NCBI RefSeq assembly: GCF_040676615.1 | Contig: NZ_JBFAPI010000005.1 | Location: 372,001 to 436,000, forward strand | Source: Asanoa sp040676615 | GTDB taxonomy: Bacteria > Actinomycetota > Actinomycetes > Mycobacteriales > Micromonosporaceae | Direction of reading: 5' to 3' | Length of the DNA stretch: 64,000 nucleotides | Notes under the pieces: model-generated | The model's database searches: none | Seen by the model: the letters and a program-made list of their open reading frames with translations, nothing else | Told to the model about the DNA's origin: nothing | Position numbers and translations under genes: made by a program | Part shown: positions 44,416-51,693 of the stretch, piece after piece | Position numbering within the stretch: position 1 is the first letter of the stretch | How the letters are laid out: each line of letters starts with the position of its first letter

Positions 44416-44448
44416 GCCCGGGGACGCACATGGCCGGCGTCCCCGGGC
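44416..44448 (+). terminator. Intercistronic hairpin between binding protein and permease genes
   Basis: GCCCGGGGACGC at 44416-44427 pairs perfectly with 44437-44448 around a 9-base loop. It lies 18 bases after the binding-protein stop and 23 before the permease start. It is probably a partial terminator or mRNA stabiliser that keeps the lipoprotein in excess. Confidence 0.8.
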
Positions 44449-44470
44449 CTGACCTCTCAAGGGATTCGCC

Positions 44471-45433
44471 GTGGCCCTGACACCCACCCTCGCGCCGTCG
44501 CCCCGATCCACGGATTCCGCCGGATCGGCGCGGCGGCGTGCCCGCGCCACAACCTCGCGCCGCCAGGACAACCGCACCGCCTACCTCATGATCGCCCCGA
44601 TGGTGATCCTGCTCGGCATCTTCGTGATGTGGCCGCTGGTCTACTCGGTCTACCTGAGCACCTACGAAATCAACTTCTACAAGGGCTCCACGTTCGTCGG
44701 TGCCCAGTTCTACCGGTACGTGCTGGAGAGCTCCGACTTCTGGCACTCGATCATCGTCGGCCTCTACTACGCGGTGCTGACCGTGCCCGCGATGATCGTG
44801 ATCGCCCTGCTGCTGGCCACCTTCATCAAGTCGCTGGGCAAGCGGGCGGCGGGCTGGATGAAGACCACTGTCTACCTCCCCACGGTCGTGTCCACCGTGG
44901 TCGCGTCGGTGCTGTTCCTGCTGATGTACCAGGACGAGGGCGTGGCCAACTGGCTGTTCAACCTGCTCAGCGTCGGCCCGGTCAACTGGCTCAACGACTC
45001 GCAGCTCGCGCTGCCGGCGATCGCGGTGCCGGGGATCTGGCTCGGCTTCGGCATCACCACGCTGATCCTGCTGGCCGCGCTGCTCGACATACCGGAGAGC
45101 TACTACGAGCAGGCCGCGCTGGACGGCGCCAACTACTTCCAGCGGCTGTTCCGCATCACGCTGCCGCTGCTGAAGAACGTCCTGCTCTACCTGTTCGTCA
45201 CGGGCTTCACCCTGGCGATCCAGATGATCGACCTGGCGCTCATCATGACGAACGGCGGGCCGTCGGAGGCGACCAACACCCCGAACCTCTACATCTTCAA
45301 CACCTTCCGCGACGTCACCCCGTACGCGACCAGCTACTCGTTGACCGCCGCGCTGCTGCTGTTCGTGGTGATCGGCGCGATCTCCGCGGTCGTCTTCCGG
45401 CTCGTCCGGTCGGAAAAGGCCATCGACGGCTAG
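44471..45433 (+). CDS. Sugar ABC transporter permease 1 (MalF-like)
   Basis: A 320-residue protein from GTG 44471 with a charged N-terminal tail and six helices. MVILLGIFVMWPLVYSVYLS is the first. The EAA loop EQAALDGANYFQRLFRITLP (contact with the ATPase) is at about 210-230. It is paired with the downstream permease, starting 7 bases after its stop, as the membrane domain of the importer. Confidence 0.92.
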   Translation: MALTPTLAPSPRSTDSAGSARRRARATTSRRQDNRTAYLMIAPMVILLGIFVMWPLVYSVYLSTYEINFYKGSTFVGAQFYRYVLESSDFWHSIIVGLYYAVLTVPAMIVIALLLATFIKSLGKRAAGWMKTTVYLPTVVSTVVASVLFLLMYQDEGVANWLFNLLSVGPVNWLNDSQLALPAIAVPGIWLGFGITTLILLAALLDIPESYYEQAALDGANYFQRLFRITLPLLKNVLLYLFVTGFTLAIQMIDLALIMTNGGPSEATNTPNLYIFNTFRDVTPYATSYSLTAALLLFVVIGAISAVVFRLVRSEKAIDG

Positions 45434-45440
45434 GAGACCC

Positions 45441-46262
45441 ATGACACTGCGTGTTTTCCAGCGGAGCGCGTCCGCCGTGCTCGTCGTGCTGATCAGCGCC
45501 AGCATCCTGTTCCCGCTGGCCTGGATGGCCATCGCCGGCTTCAAGGGCCGCACCGAGGTGCTGCGCTCGCCGTTCCAGTTCTTCCCGGACATGTGGCGCT
45601 TCGACAACTACGTCAACATCGCCCGCGACCCGGAGTTCGTGCGCGCCATGGGCGTCACCTTCGCCGGCGCGCTCATCTTCACCGCGCTGAGCCTGGCCGT
45701 GAACTCGCTCGCGGCGTACGCCTTCGCCCGCCTCGAGTTCCGCGGCAAGCGGATGTGGTGGGTCTACTGTGTCATGCCGATGTTCATCCCGATGATGGCC
45801 ATCATGCTGACGTCCTTCATGGTCGTCACGAAGCTCAACATGCTCAACACGCTGGCCGTGCTGATCATCCCGGGTGTCGCCTCCGGGGCTCAGATGTTCT
45901 TCCTGCGGCAGTACTACCTGAACTTCCCGGTGGCGGTCGAGGAGGCCGCGATGATCGACGGCGCCAGTCGGTGGCAGATCTTCCTCCGGCTGTTCCTGCC
46001 CCAGTCCGCAGCGCCGTTCGTCGTCGTCGGCATCGCATCGTATCTGGCCTACTGGAACGCATACGTGTGGCCCATCCTGACGATCACGGATCCGAACCTG
46101 ACCCAGATCATGCAGTTCCTGGGCAACTTCCGCTCAGCGCGTGGCAACGACTGGGGCATGCTGATGGCCGGCTCGACGCTCGCGTCGCTGCCGACCATCC
46201 TGTTGCTGCTCATCTTCCAGCGGTTCATCGTCAACGGTGTGCGGATCAGCGGCATGAAGTAG
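45441..46262 (+). CDS. Sugar ABC transporter permease 2 (MalG-like)
   Basis: A 273-residue protein with six helices, the first at about 14-33 (ISASILFPLAWMAIAGF). The EAA loop EEAAMIDGASRWQIFLRLFL lies at about 165-185. The C-terminal FQRFIVNGVRISGMK is typical of MalG-type permeases. It completes the importer. A perfect hairpin follows at 46272-46307. Confidence 0.92.
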   Translation: MTLRVFQRSASAVLVVLISASILFPLAWMAIAGFKGRTEVLRSPFQFFPDMWRFDNYVNIARDPEFVRAMGVTFAGALIFTALSLAVNSLAAYAFARLEFRGKRMWWVYCVMPMFIPMMAIMLTSFMVVTKLNMLNTLAVLIIPGVASGAQMFFLRQYYLNFPVAVEEAAMIDGASRWQIFLRLFLPQSAAPFVVVGIASYLAYWNAYVWPILTITDPNLTQIMQFLGNFRSARGNDWGMLMAGSTLASLPTILLLLIFQRFIVNGVRISGMK

Positions 46263-46271
46263 CGGGTGTAT

Positions 46272-46307
46272 GCAGGCCCGCCTCCGCGGAACAAGAGGCG
46301 GGCCTGC
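46272..46307. terminator. Bidirectional terminator between transporter and GH183 operons
   Basis: A perfect 13-bp stem, 46272-46284 with 46295-46307, and a 10-base loop. It sits between the convergent ABC operon and the DUF4185 gene, 8 bases after each stop. Confidence 0.88.
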
Positions 46308-46314
46308 CCGCGGG

Positions 46315-47859
46315 TCACACCGCGGAAAGTGAGAAGTCGTCCAGTTGGACCCAGATGTCGCCGTGATCGGTCCAGACGCCGGCATAGACCACGACGGCGG
46401 TGCGCGCGCCGCTGTTGAACGTGACGGTGAAGCGGGTCCACGGACCCACCGCCTGGAAGTTGGCCTCGCCGATGACCGCGTTCGCCGTCGTGCGTACGCC
46501 GAAGAAGCCGTTGTCGCTGTTGGGCGACGTGCGTAGGAACCCGGACAGCTGATAGCTGGTGTTAGCGGCTACCGGCACGGTCTGGTGTACGTCGTGCCAA
46601 CCGTTGTTGTAGCGCGCGAACGCGTTGCGGTCGCCGGAGTAGCCCCACCGCGCGTTGTCGATGCCGCAGTTGCCCGTGCACGCCCATGAGCCGGCCGTCC
46701 CCGAGTCGTTGAGCGCGCCACGCTCGAAGCTCGGGTCGCCCACCAGGTTCGCCTTGACGATCTGGCCGGCGGTGTTGACGGACAGCTTCATCAGATAGAC
46801 GTTGTACGGGTTCCACTGCGACATCAGGAAGTAGAGCTGGCCGTTGGCGCTCCAGGGATGGAAGAATCCGCCGTAGAGGCCGGGGTAGTCGGCCGAGCTG
46901 ACCGCGATCTGCGGCGTGCCCCAGGCCCCCGTAGGGCCCGTGGCCGCCCGCAGCACGATGTCCTCACCGCGCAGATACATCATCAGCCATTTGCCGCTGA
47001 AGCTGTCGTAGCGCACCGACAGCTCGGAAACCGGCCCGGAGACGATCGCGGCGGCCGCGGACTCGGTGGCGACCCAGGAGGTCCCGTTCCAGTAGCGGTA
47101 GGCGCTCTGGGTGAGCACCTGGGCCTCGGGCACGCGGGCGAGGTACAGGCTTCCGGTGCGGCCGCTGGGCGTGCCGTAGACGTAGACGTAGCCGCCGTTG
47201 CGGACGAACGCCTGTTGCTGGAAGTGGTTGGTGCCCGAGGGGTTGGACCAGGTCGGCGTCCCGCTGGTGACCCAGGTCGTGCCGTTGTCGTCGGAGTAGG
47301 CGATCCGGGCGTAGTTGGTGTCCCACTGGCCGGGCACGCCCCAGCGCCGCACCGACATGAACGACAGGTACTGGCGGCTGCCGACGGCGATGCCGGCCGT
47401 GGGAATCTTCGTGACCTCACCGCCGGCCTCGTTGTCCTGGTGCAGACCCGGCACGACCTCGCGGGCCCGGCCGTCGGCGCCCGTGACGGCGCTCGCGAAG
47501 CTCATGCCGTCCGCGAGGTTGGTGTCGGTCGAGCGAAGCAGGACGTTGCTGCGCCAGTTGACGTCACCGGGACCGAACCCGCCACCGCCGGGGCCGACCC
47601 ATGCGTCGCCGAACGTGTCGCCGAAGGCGGTCAGCACCTGGCCTGACCCGTTGTCCCACATGATGCCGAGGTCAGTGGCCTTGACGTTCCAGCGCCCCCA
47701 GGTGTTGTTGGGGGAGTCGGGTCCCGTGACCTTCTGGACCAGGGTCGCCGGGGTGTGTGCTGACGTGGCGGCGGCCGGTTGGCCGGTCACCGCGACGGTG
47801 GCGGCCAGCACGGCGGCCGCCGTCAGGACGCGCGTCGTCGTTCCGGGTGGGTGCGGCAC
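46315..47859 (-). CDS. Secreted DUF4185 protein (GH183 endo-D-arabinanase family) with carbohydrate-binding tail
   Basis: A 514-residue protein with a Sec signal peptide (residues 1 to about 32). The catalytic part (about 40-385) matches DUF4185: KATDLGIMWDNGSGQVLTAF, GDTFGDAW, WRSNVLLRS and SVRRWGVPGQW are visible. DUF4185 is classed as GH183, whose known members are endo-D-arabinanases acting on mycobacterial arabinan. Residues about 385-514 form a CBM4/9-like jelly roll (NLVGDPSFERGALND). It is the only extracellular hydrolase in the locus, so it likely cuts the polymer outside the cell. It is the second gene after the GH172 gene (42-base gap). Confidence 0.82.
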   Translation of the reverse strand: MPHPPGTTTRVLTAAAVLAATVAVTGQPAAATSAHTPATLVQKVTGPDSPNNTWGRWNVKATDLGIMWDNGSGQVLTAFGDTFGDAWVGPGGGGFGPGDVNWRSNVLLRSTDTNLADGMSFASAVTGADGRAREVVPGLHQDNEAGGEVTKIPTAGIAVGSRQYLSFMSVRRWGVPGQWDTNYARIAYSDDNGTTWVTSGTPTWSNPSGTNHFQQQAFVRNGGYVYVYGTPSGRTGSLYLARVPEAQVLTQSAYRYWNGTSWVATESAAAAIVSGPVSELSVRYDSFSGKWLMMYLRGEDIVLRAATGPTGAWGTPQIAVSSADYPGLYGGFFHPWSANGQLYFLMSQWNPYNVYLMKLSVNTAGQIVKANLVGDPSFERGALNDSGTAGSWACTGNCGIDNARWGYSGDRNAFARYNNGWHDVHQTVPVAANTSYQLSGFLRTSPNSDNGFFGVRTTANAVIGEANFQAVGPWTRFTVTFNSGARTAVVVYAGVWTDHGDIWVQLDDFSLSAV

Positions 47860-47901
47860 AGCGGTTCTCCTCCCTGTGGTGCGCCCGCCCCGGCGGTTGC
47901 C

Positions 47902-49023
47902 TTATGCGGGCGGGCGCGGCGGTTGTGCTCCGATGTCCGGCACCGGCGCGCTACCCAGGTGGACCTCCATGTCGTCGGCGCTGGGCGTGCGCGGGCGGCG
48001 TGCCGTGGGCCGGTCGAGGTAGAAGAGAGCGGTCGAGGCGATGTCGTCGCGCAGCGGCAGATAGCGCCAGCCCGAACGCCAACCGAGGGCCTGGACGTCG
48101 ACGCGCAGCCGGTGTGCGAAGTGGATCGGGTCGGGCAGGTGCCAGCGGTACATGCCGAAGCGCTGTTGGCTCACGTAGAGGCCGTCGGGGCGGATGACCT
48201 GGGGCAGACCCAGATAGGGCGTCGAATATTCCGTGTAGCCGCGGCCGGGCACGTCGAAGTTCCAGGCGCCACCGAAGTAGTCTTCGGTGCCCGTGCCGCA
48301 GATGGTCGGGTACTCCTCGTCCTCGTCGAGGTAGAACTTCACCTCGCCCTCGCCCCACCAGCCGTTGCTGTTGACGCCCCAGGCCAGATAGGTGCCCACG
48401 TACTGGCCCTGACCCTCCACGCCTTCAACGATGGTGTGCGGGGTCAGGTATTCGAGTGGGTTGCTGCGCCGCCACTGGGCATGCAGGTAGCCCAGGCCGG
48501 CGTAGTCGCCGCCGGTCTCGAAGGTGATCTGGTAGTAGACCCGGACCTCCACGGTGGACAGGTTCTCGAGCGTGAGGCGGGCGCCCGACCGGAACGGCAT
48601 CGGCCAGTAGGAGTTGAAGCCACCGTGCGGGTTGACGGCGATCGGCTGCGAGTTGATCTGAGCGAAGCGGCCCCAGCCCTGGCCGAAGAAGTCGCCGTAG
48701 GGCACCTCGACGGCGGGCTCGGCGGCGCCGTCCCAGTAGGCGCGCAACAGCAGCGTGCGCCAGTTGTCGGTGTGGGTCGTGATCCAGATATGGGTGATCT
48801 GCCCCGGGCCGTCGATGTTCGCCAGGTCGAAGATGGCGCCGGGCGCGATGTCGACGCTTGGTGAGATCTTCCAGCCCGGACCGAGGTCGCGGGCGCAGGC
48901 GGCGCCGGTGCCCTCGGTGGCGCGGCCGCCACCGCCGGGGCCGCCGTCGAAGTTCTCCGGGCTGATGGATCGGGTCTGGACCGCGCGCAGGCGCGCGATC
49001 GAGCCGAGACCGGCTTGATTCAC
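47902..49023 (-). CDS. DUF2961 (GH172) glycoside hydrolase, cytoplasmic
   Basis: A 373-residue protein without a signal peptide. The DUF2961 signature GTGTEDYFGGAWNF carries the catalytic acidic cluster of the family, and GWWGEGEVKFYLDED provides another. The first part is the double jelly-roll seen in GH172. Family members are exo-alpha-D-arabinofuranosidases or difructose-dianhydride enzymes. Next to GH183 and GH116 genes the D-arabinofuranosidase role is favoured (inference). The operator at 49046-49059 lies 23 bases upstream of its start. Confidence 0.87.
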   Translation of the reverse strand: MNQAGLGSIARLRAVQTRSISPENFDGGPGGGGRATEGTGAACARDLGPGWKISPSVDIAPGAIFDLANIDGPGQITHIWITTHTDNWRTLLLRAYWDGAAEPAVEVPYGDFFGQGWGRFAQINSQPIAVNPHGGFNSYWPMPFRSGARLTLENLSTVEVRVYYQITFETGGDYAGLGYLHAQWRRSNPLEYLTPHTIVEGVEGQGQYVGTYLAWGVNSNGWWGEGEVKFYLDEDEEYPTICGTGTEDYFGGAWNFDVPGRGYTEYSTPYLGLPQVIRPDGLYVSQQRFGMYRWHLPDPIHFAHRLRVDVQALGWRSGWRYLPLRDDIASTALFYLDRPTARRPRTPSADDMEVHLGSAPVPDIGAQPPRPPA

Positions 49024-49045
49024 GAAGTCTCCAGGGGCGACGGCC

Positions 49046-49059
49046 TGTAATCGATTTCA
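49046..49059. promoter_or_regulatory. LacI-type operator between GH172 and lacI-like genes
   Basis: TGTAATCGATTTCA is palindromic at 12 of 14 positions, centred on ATCGAT. It lies 23 bases upstream of the minus-strand GH172 start and 95 bases upstream of the divergent regulator gene, so it may repress both. Confidence 0.85.
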
Positions 49060-49153
49060 CCAAACTAGGTTGGGATGGTGGAATGTGTCAACCACCCCAC
49101 GTTCCGCACAATGGGGAACACGCTCAGCGGGCCAAACCGAACCTGAGGGAACG

Positions 49154-50128
49154 ATGCCAACGATTTACGAGGTCGCAGCGCGGGCCGGCGTGTCGCCGGC
49201 GACCGTGTCGCGGGTCTTCAACGGGCAGAACGTTTCGGCCGAGCGGTCCCGCCGGGTGCGGGAGGCGGCCGAGGCGATGGGCTTCACCCCCAACCGGGTG
49301 GCCCGCACGCTGCGCCTGCAGAACTCCGAGGTGATCGCGTTGGTCATCCCGGACATCGAGAACCCCTTCTTCACCTCGCTGGCGCGGGGCGTGGAAGACG
49401 TGGCCCAGGCGGCCGGCTACTCCGTGGTCCTCTGCAACACCGACGAGGACCAGGCCAAGGAGGCCCGGTATCTCGACATCGCGCTGAGCGCGAACATGGC
49501 CGGCGTCATCCTGGCCGCGGCGGGCGACCACAGCGACCTCGACGCGCTGATCCGGCGGGGCCGGCCCATCGTGGCGGTCGACCGGGGCCCGCACGGATAC
49601 GACATCGACGCGGTCATGGTCGACAGCCGCGCCGGCGGCCGGGCCGCCACCAAGGCCCTGGCCGACCAGGGCTACCGCCGCATCGCCTGCGTCTCGGGGC
49701 CGCGTGACGTGGAGACGGCGACCCTGCGGGCCGAGGGCTGGCGGGCCGCCGTGACGGGCCTGGGGCTCGACTACGACGACCAGTACCTGATCTACGCCGA
49801 CTTCCGGGTCGACGGCGGCAACAAGGCCATGCGTCAGCTGGTCGAGCTGCCGGAGCCGCCCGACGCCGTGTTCGTGGCCAACAACCTCATGGGCGTCGGC
49901 GCGCTGCAGCTGCTCGCCGAGCGAGGGATGCTGCCCCCGGTCATCGGCATGGCCGTCTTCGGCGACCTGCCGATCTTCTCGCCGACCCCGCTGGCGGTCA
50001 CGCTGGTGAGCCTGCCGGCCCGGCACCTCGGTGTGACGGCCGCAGACCTGCTGCTCAAGCGGATCAACGGAGACGACCAGCCGCCGCGCACGATCGTGTT
50101 GCGAAACCAGATCGTCCCGAGCGCCTGA
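49154..50128 (+). CDS. LacI-family transcriptional regulator of the sugar locus
   Basis: A 324-residue protein. ATG 49154 follows GAGGGAACG and gives the standard LacI start MPTIYEVAARAGVSPATVSR (helix-turn-helix at 3-24), NGQNVSAERSRRV and the hinge. The effector domain runs from VIALVIPDIENPFFTSLARG to GMAVFGDLPIFSPTPLAV, with the dimer pattern normal for the family. It is encoded inside the locus and three near-identical palindromes precede the locus operons, so it probably represses all until the sugar or an intermediate binds. Confidence 0.92.
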   Translation: MPTIYEVAARAGVSPATVSRVFNGQNVSAERSRRVREAAEAMGFTPNRVARTLRLQNSEVIALVIPDIENPFFTSLARGVEDVAQAAGYSVVLCNTDEDQAKEARYLDIALSANMAGVILAAAGDHSDLDALIRRGRPIVAVDRGPHGYDIDAVMVDSRAGGRAATKALADQGYRRIACVSGPRDVETATLRAEGWRAAVTGLGLDYDDQYLIYADFRVDGGNKAMRQLVELPEPPDAVFVANNLMGVGALQLLAERGMLPPVIGMAVFGDLPIFSPTPLAVTLVSLPARHLGVTAADLLLKRINGDDQPPRTIVLRNQIVPSA

Positions 50129-50164
50129 CACCCGTCGCCGGGGCCGTTTCCGGGGCCTTGACGA

Positions 50165-50178
50165 TGAAATCGATTTCT
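50165..50178. promoter_or_regulatory. LacI-type operator upstream of the kinase operon
   Basis: GAAATCGATTTC at 50166-50177 is a perfect 12-base palindrome, 16 bases before the kinase start codon. It is the third copy of the motif in the locus. Confidence 0.87.
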
Positions 50179-50193
50179 GCGATGGTCTAGCCC

Positions 50194-51693
50194 ATGCTCA
50201 ACCCCCTCGCGGTGGTCGGCGTTGACATCGGCACCTCGTCGAGCAAGGGAGTGCTGGTCACGCTCGACGGGACCACTCTGGCGACCGCGGTCCGCGAACA
50301 CGACGTCGCGCGTCCGGCGCCCGGCCACGTCGAGATGGACGCGAGCGGGTGGTGGGACGAGGCCGTTTCCCTGATCCGTGAGGTGACCGCCGCGGCCGCG
50401 CGCCCTTTCGAGGTCGCCGCCGTCGGGGTCAGCGGAATGGGGCCGTGCGTGCTGGTCGCCAACGAGGCTGGCAAGCCGTTGCGGCCGGCGATGCTCTACG
50501 GCATCGACACCCGCGCCGGCGAGCAGATCGCCCGGTTGACGCAGGAGCTGGGCGGCGCCGACGCGATCCGGCAGCGGTGCGGCTGCGCGCTCTCGACCCA
50601 GGCGGCTGGCCCAAAGCTCGCCTGGCTCGGCGACCACGAGCCGCACGTGCTGGACCAGGCGCGGCTGTTCTTCCAGCCCGCCTCCTGGCTGGGCTGGAAG
50701 CTGACCGGCGCCTACTACCTCGACCATCACTCGGCCAGCCAATGCACACCGATGTACGACCCGGCCGCGCTGGACTGGCACCGTCCATGGGCGCGGAAGA
50801 TCGCCCCCGACCTGTCGTTGCCGCCGCTGCGCTGGCCCGGCGACGTCGTCGGCACGGTGACCGCGCAGGCGGCCGCCGAGACCGGGCTGCCGTCCGGGAT
50901 TCCGGTCGTCGCGGGCACGATCGACGCGTGGTCCGAGGCGATCAGCGTAGGGGCGCACCGCGTCGGCGACCTGATGCTCATGTACGGCACGACAATGTTC
51001 CTCGTCAACACGGTCGCCGGAGCGTTGACCGCGCCGACGTTGTGGGGCACCGTCGGCGCGCTGCCGGGGACGCACAGCCTCGCCGGCGGCATGGCCACCT
51101 CGGGCGCCGTGACCCGGTGGCTCGCGGACCTGTTCGGCACGCGGGACTATCGACGGTTGCTCGACCTGGCCGACGCGGCCGGGCCGGGTGCCAACGGGCT
51201 GCTGATGCTGCCCTATTTCGCCGGCGAGCGGACACCGGTCGCCGACCCGGACGCGCGTGGCGTCATCGCGGGCCTGACCGTCAGCCACACCCGCGGTGAC
51301 CTCTACCGGGCGGCGCTCGAGGCGACCGCGTTCGGCGTGCGGCACAACGTGGCCGCGCTCGTGGCCGCCGGTGGCCGGGTCGACCGGGTCGTGGCGGTCG
51401 GCGGTGGCGCCCAGGGCCGGCTATGGACGCAGATCGTCAGTGACGTCACCGGACTGGTCCAGCTGATCCCGGCCCAGACCGTCGGCGCGAGCCTGGGCGC
51501 CGCGTACTTCGCGGCCGCCGCCGTCGCGCCGGTCGACATCGACGAGTGGAACCCCATCGTCGAAACCGTCTCGCCGCGCCCGGGGCTGCGCGCCACCTAC
51601 GACGAGCTCTACGAGCTCTACCTGGATCTCTACCCGGCCACCGCGCCGGTCGCCCACCGCTTGGCCGCCCACCAGCACCGGTCGTTCGCGTGA
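50194..51693 (+). CDS. FGGY-family sugar kinase
   Basis: A 499-residue FGGY kinase. VVGVDIGTSSSKGVLV (phosphate 1 motif) is at 7-22, GVSGMGPCVLVANE follows, and the C-terminal half has GTTMFLVNTV and VVAVGGGAQGRLWTQI with the adenosine motif. The group includes ribulo-, xylulo- and glycerol-kinases. In a D-arabinose pathway it would phosphorylate D-ribulose made by the isomerase (inference). It is the first gene of a coupled operon; its TGA overlaps the GH116 GTG. Confidence 0.88.
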   Translation: MLNPLAVVGVDIGTSSSKGVLVTLDGTTLATAVREHDVARPAPGHVEMDASGWWDEAVSLIREVTAAAARPFEVAAVGVSGMGPCVLVANEAGKPLRPAMLYGIDTRAGEQIARLTQELGGADAIRQRCGCALSTQAAGPKLAWLGDHEPHVLDQARLFFQPASWLGWKLTGAYYLDHHSASQCTPMYDPAALDWHRPWARKIAPDLSLPPLRWPGDVVGTVTAQAAAETGLPSGIPVVAGTIDAWSEAISVGAHRVGDLMLMYGTTMFLVNTVAGALTAPTLWGTVGALPGTHSLAGGMATSGAVTRWLADLFGTRDYRRLLDLADAAGPGANGLLMLPYFAGERTPVADPDARGVIAGLTVSHTRGDLYRAALEATAFGVRHNVAALVAAGGRVDRVVAVGGGAQGRLWTQIVSDVTGLVQLIPAQTVGASLGAAYFAAAAVAPVDIDEWNPIVETVSPRPGLRATYDELYELYLDLYPATAPVAHRLAAHQHRSFA

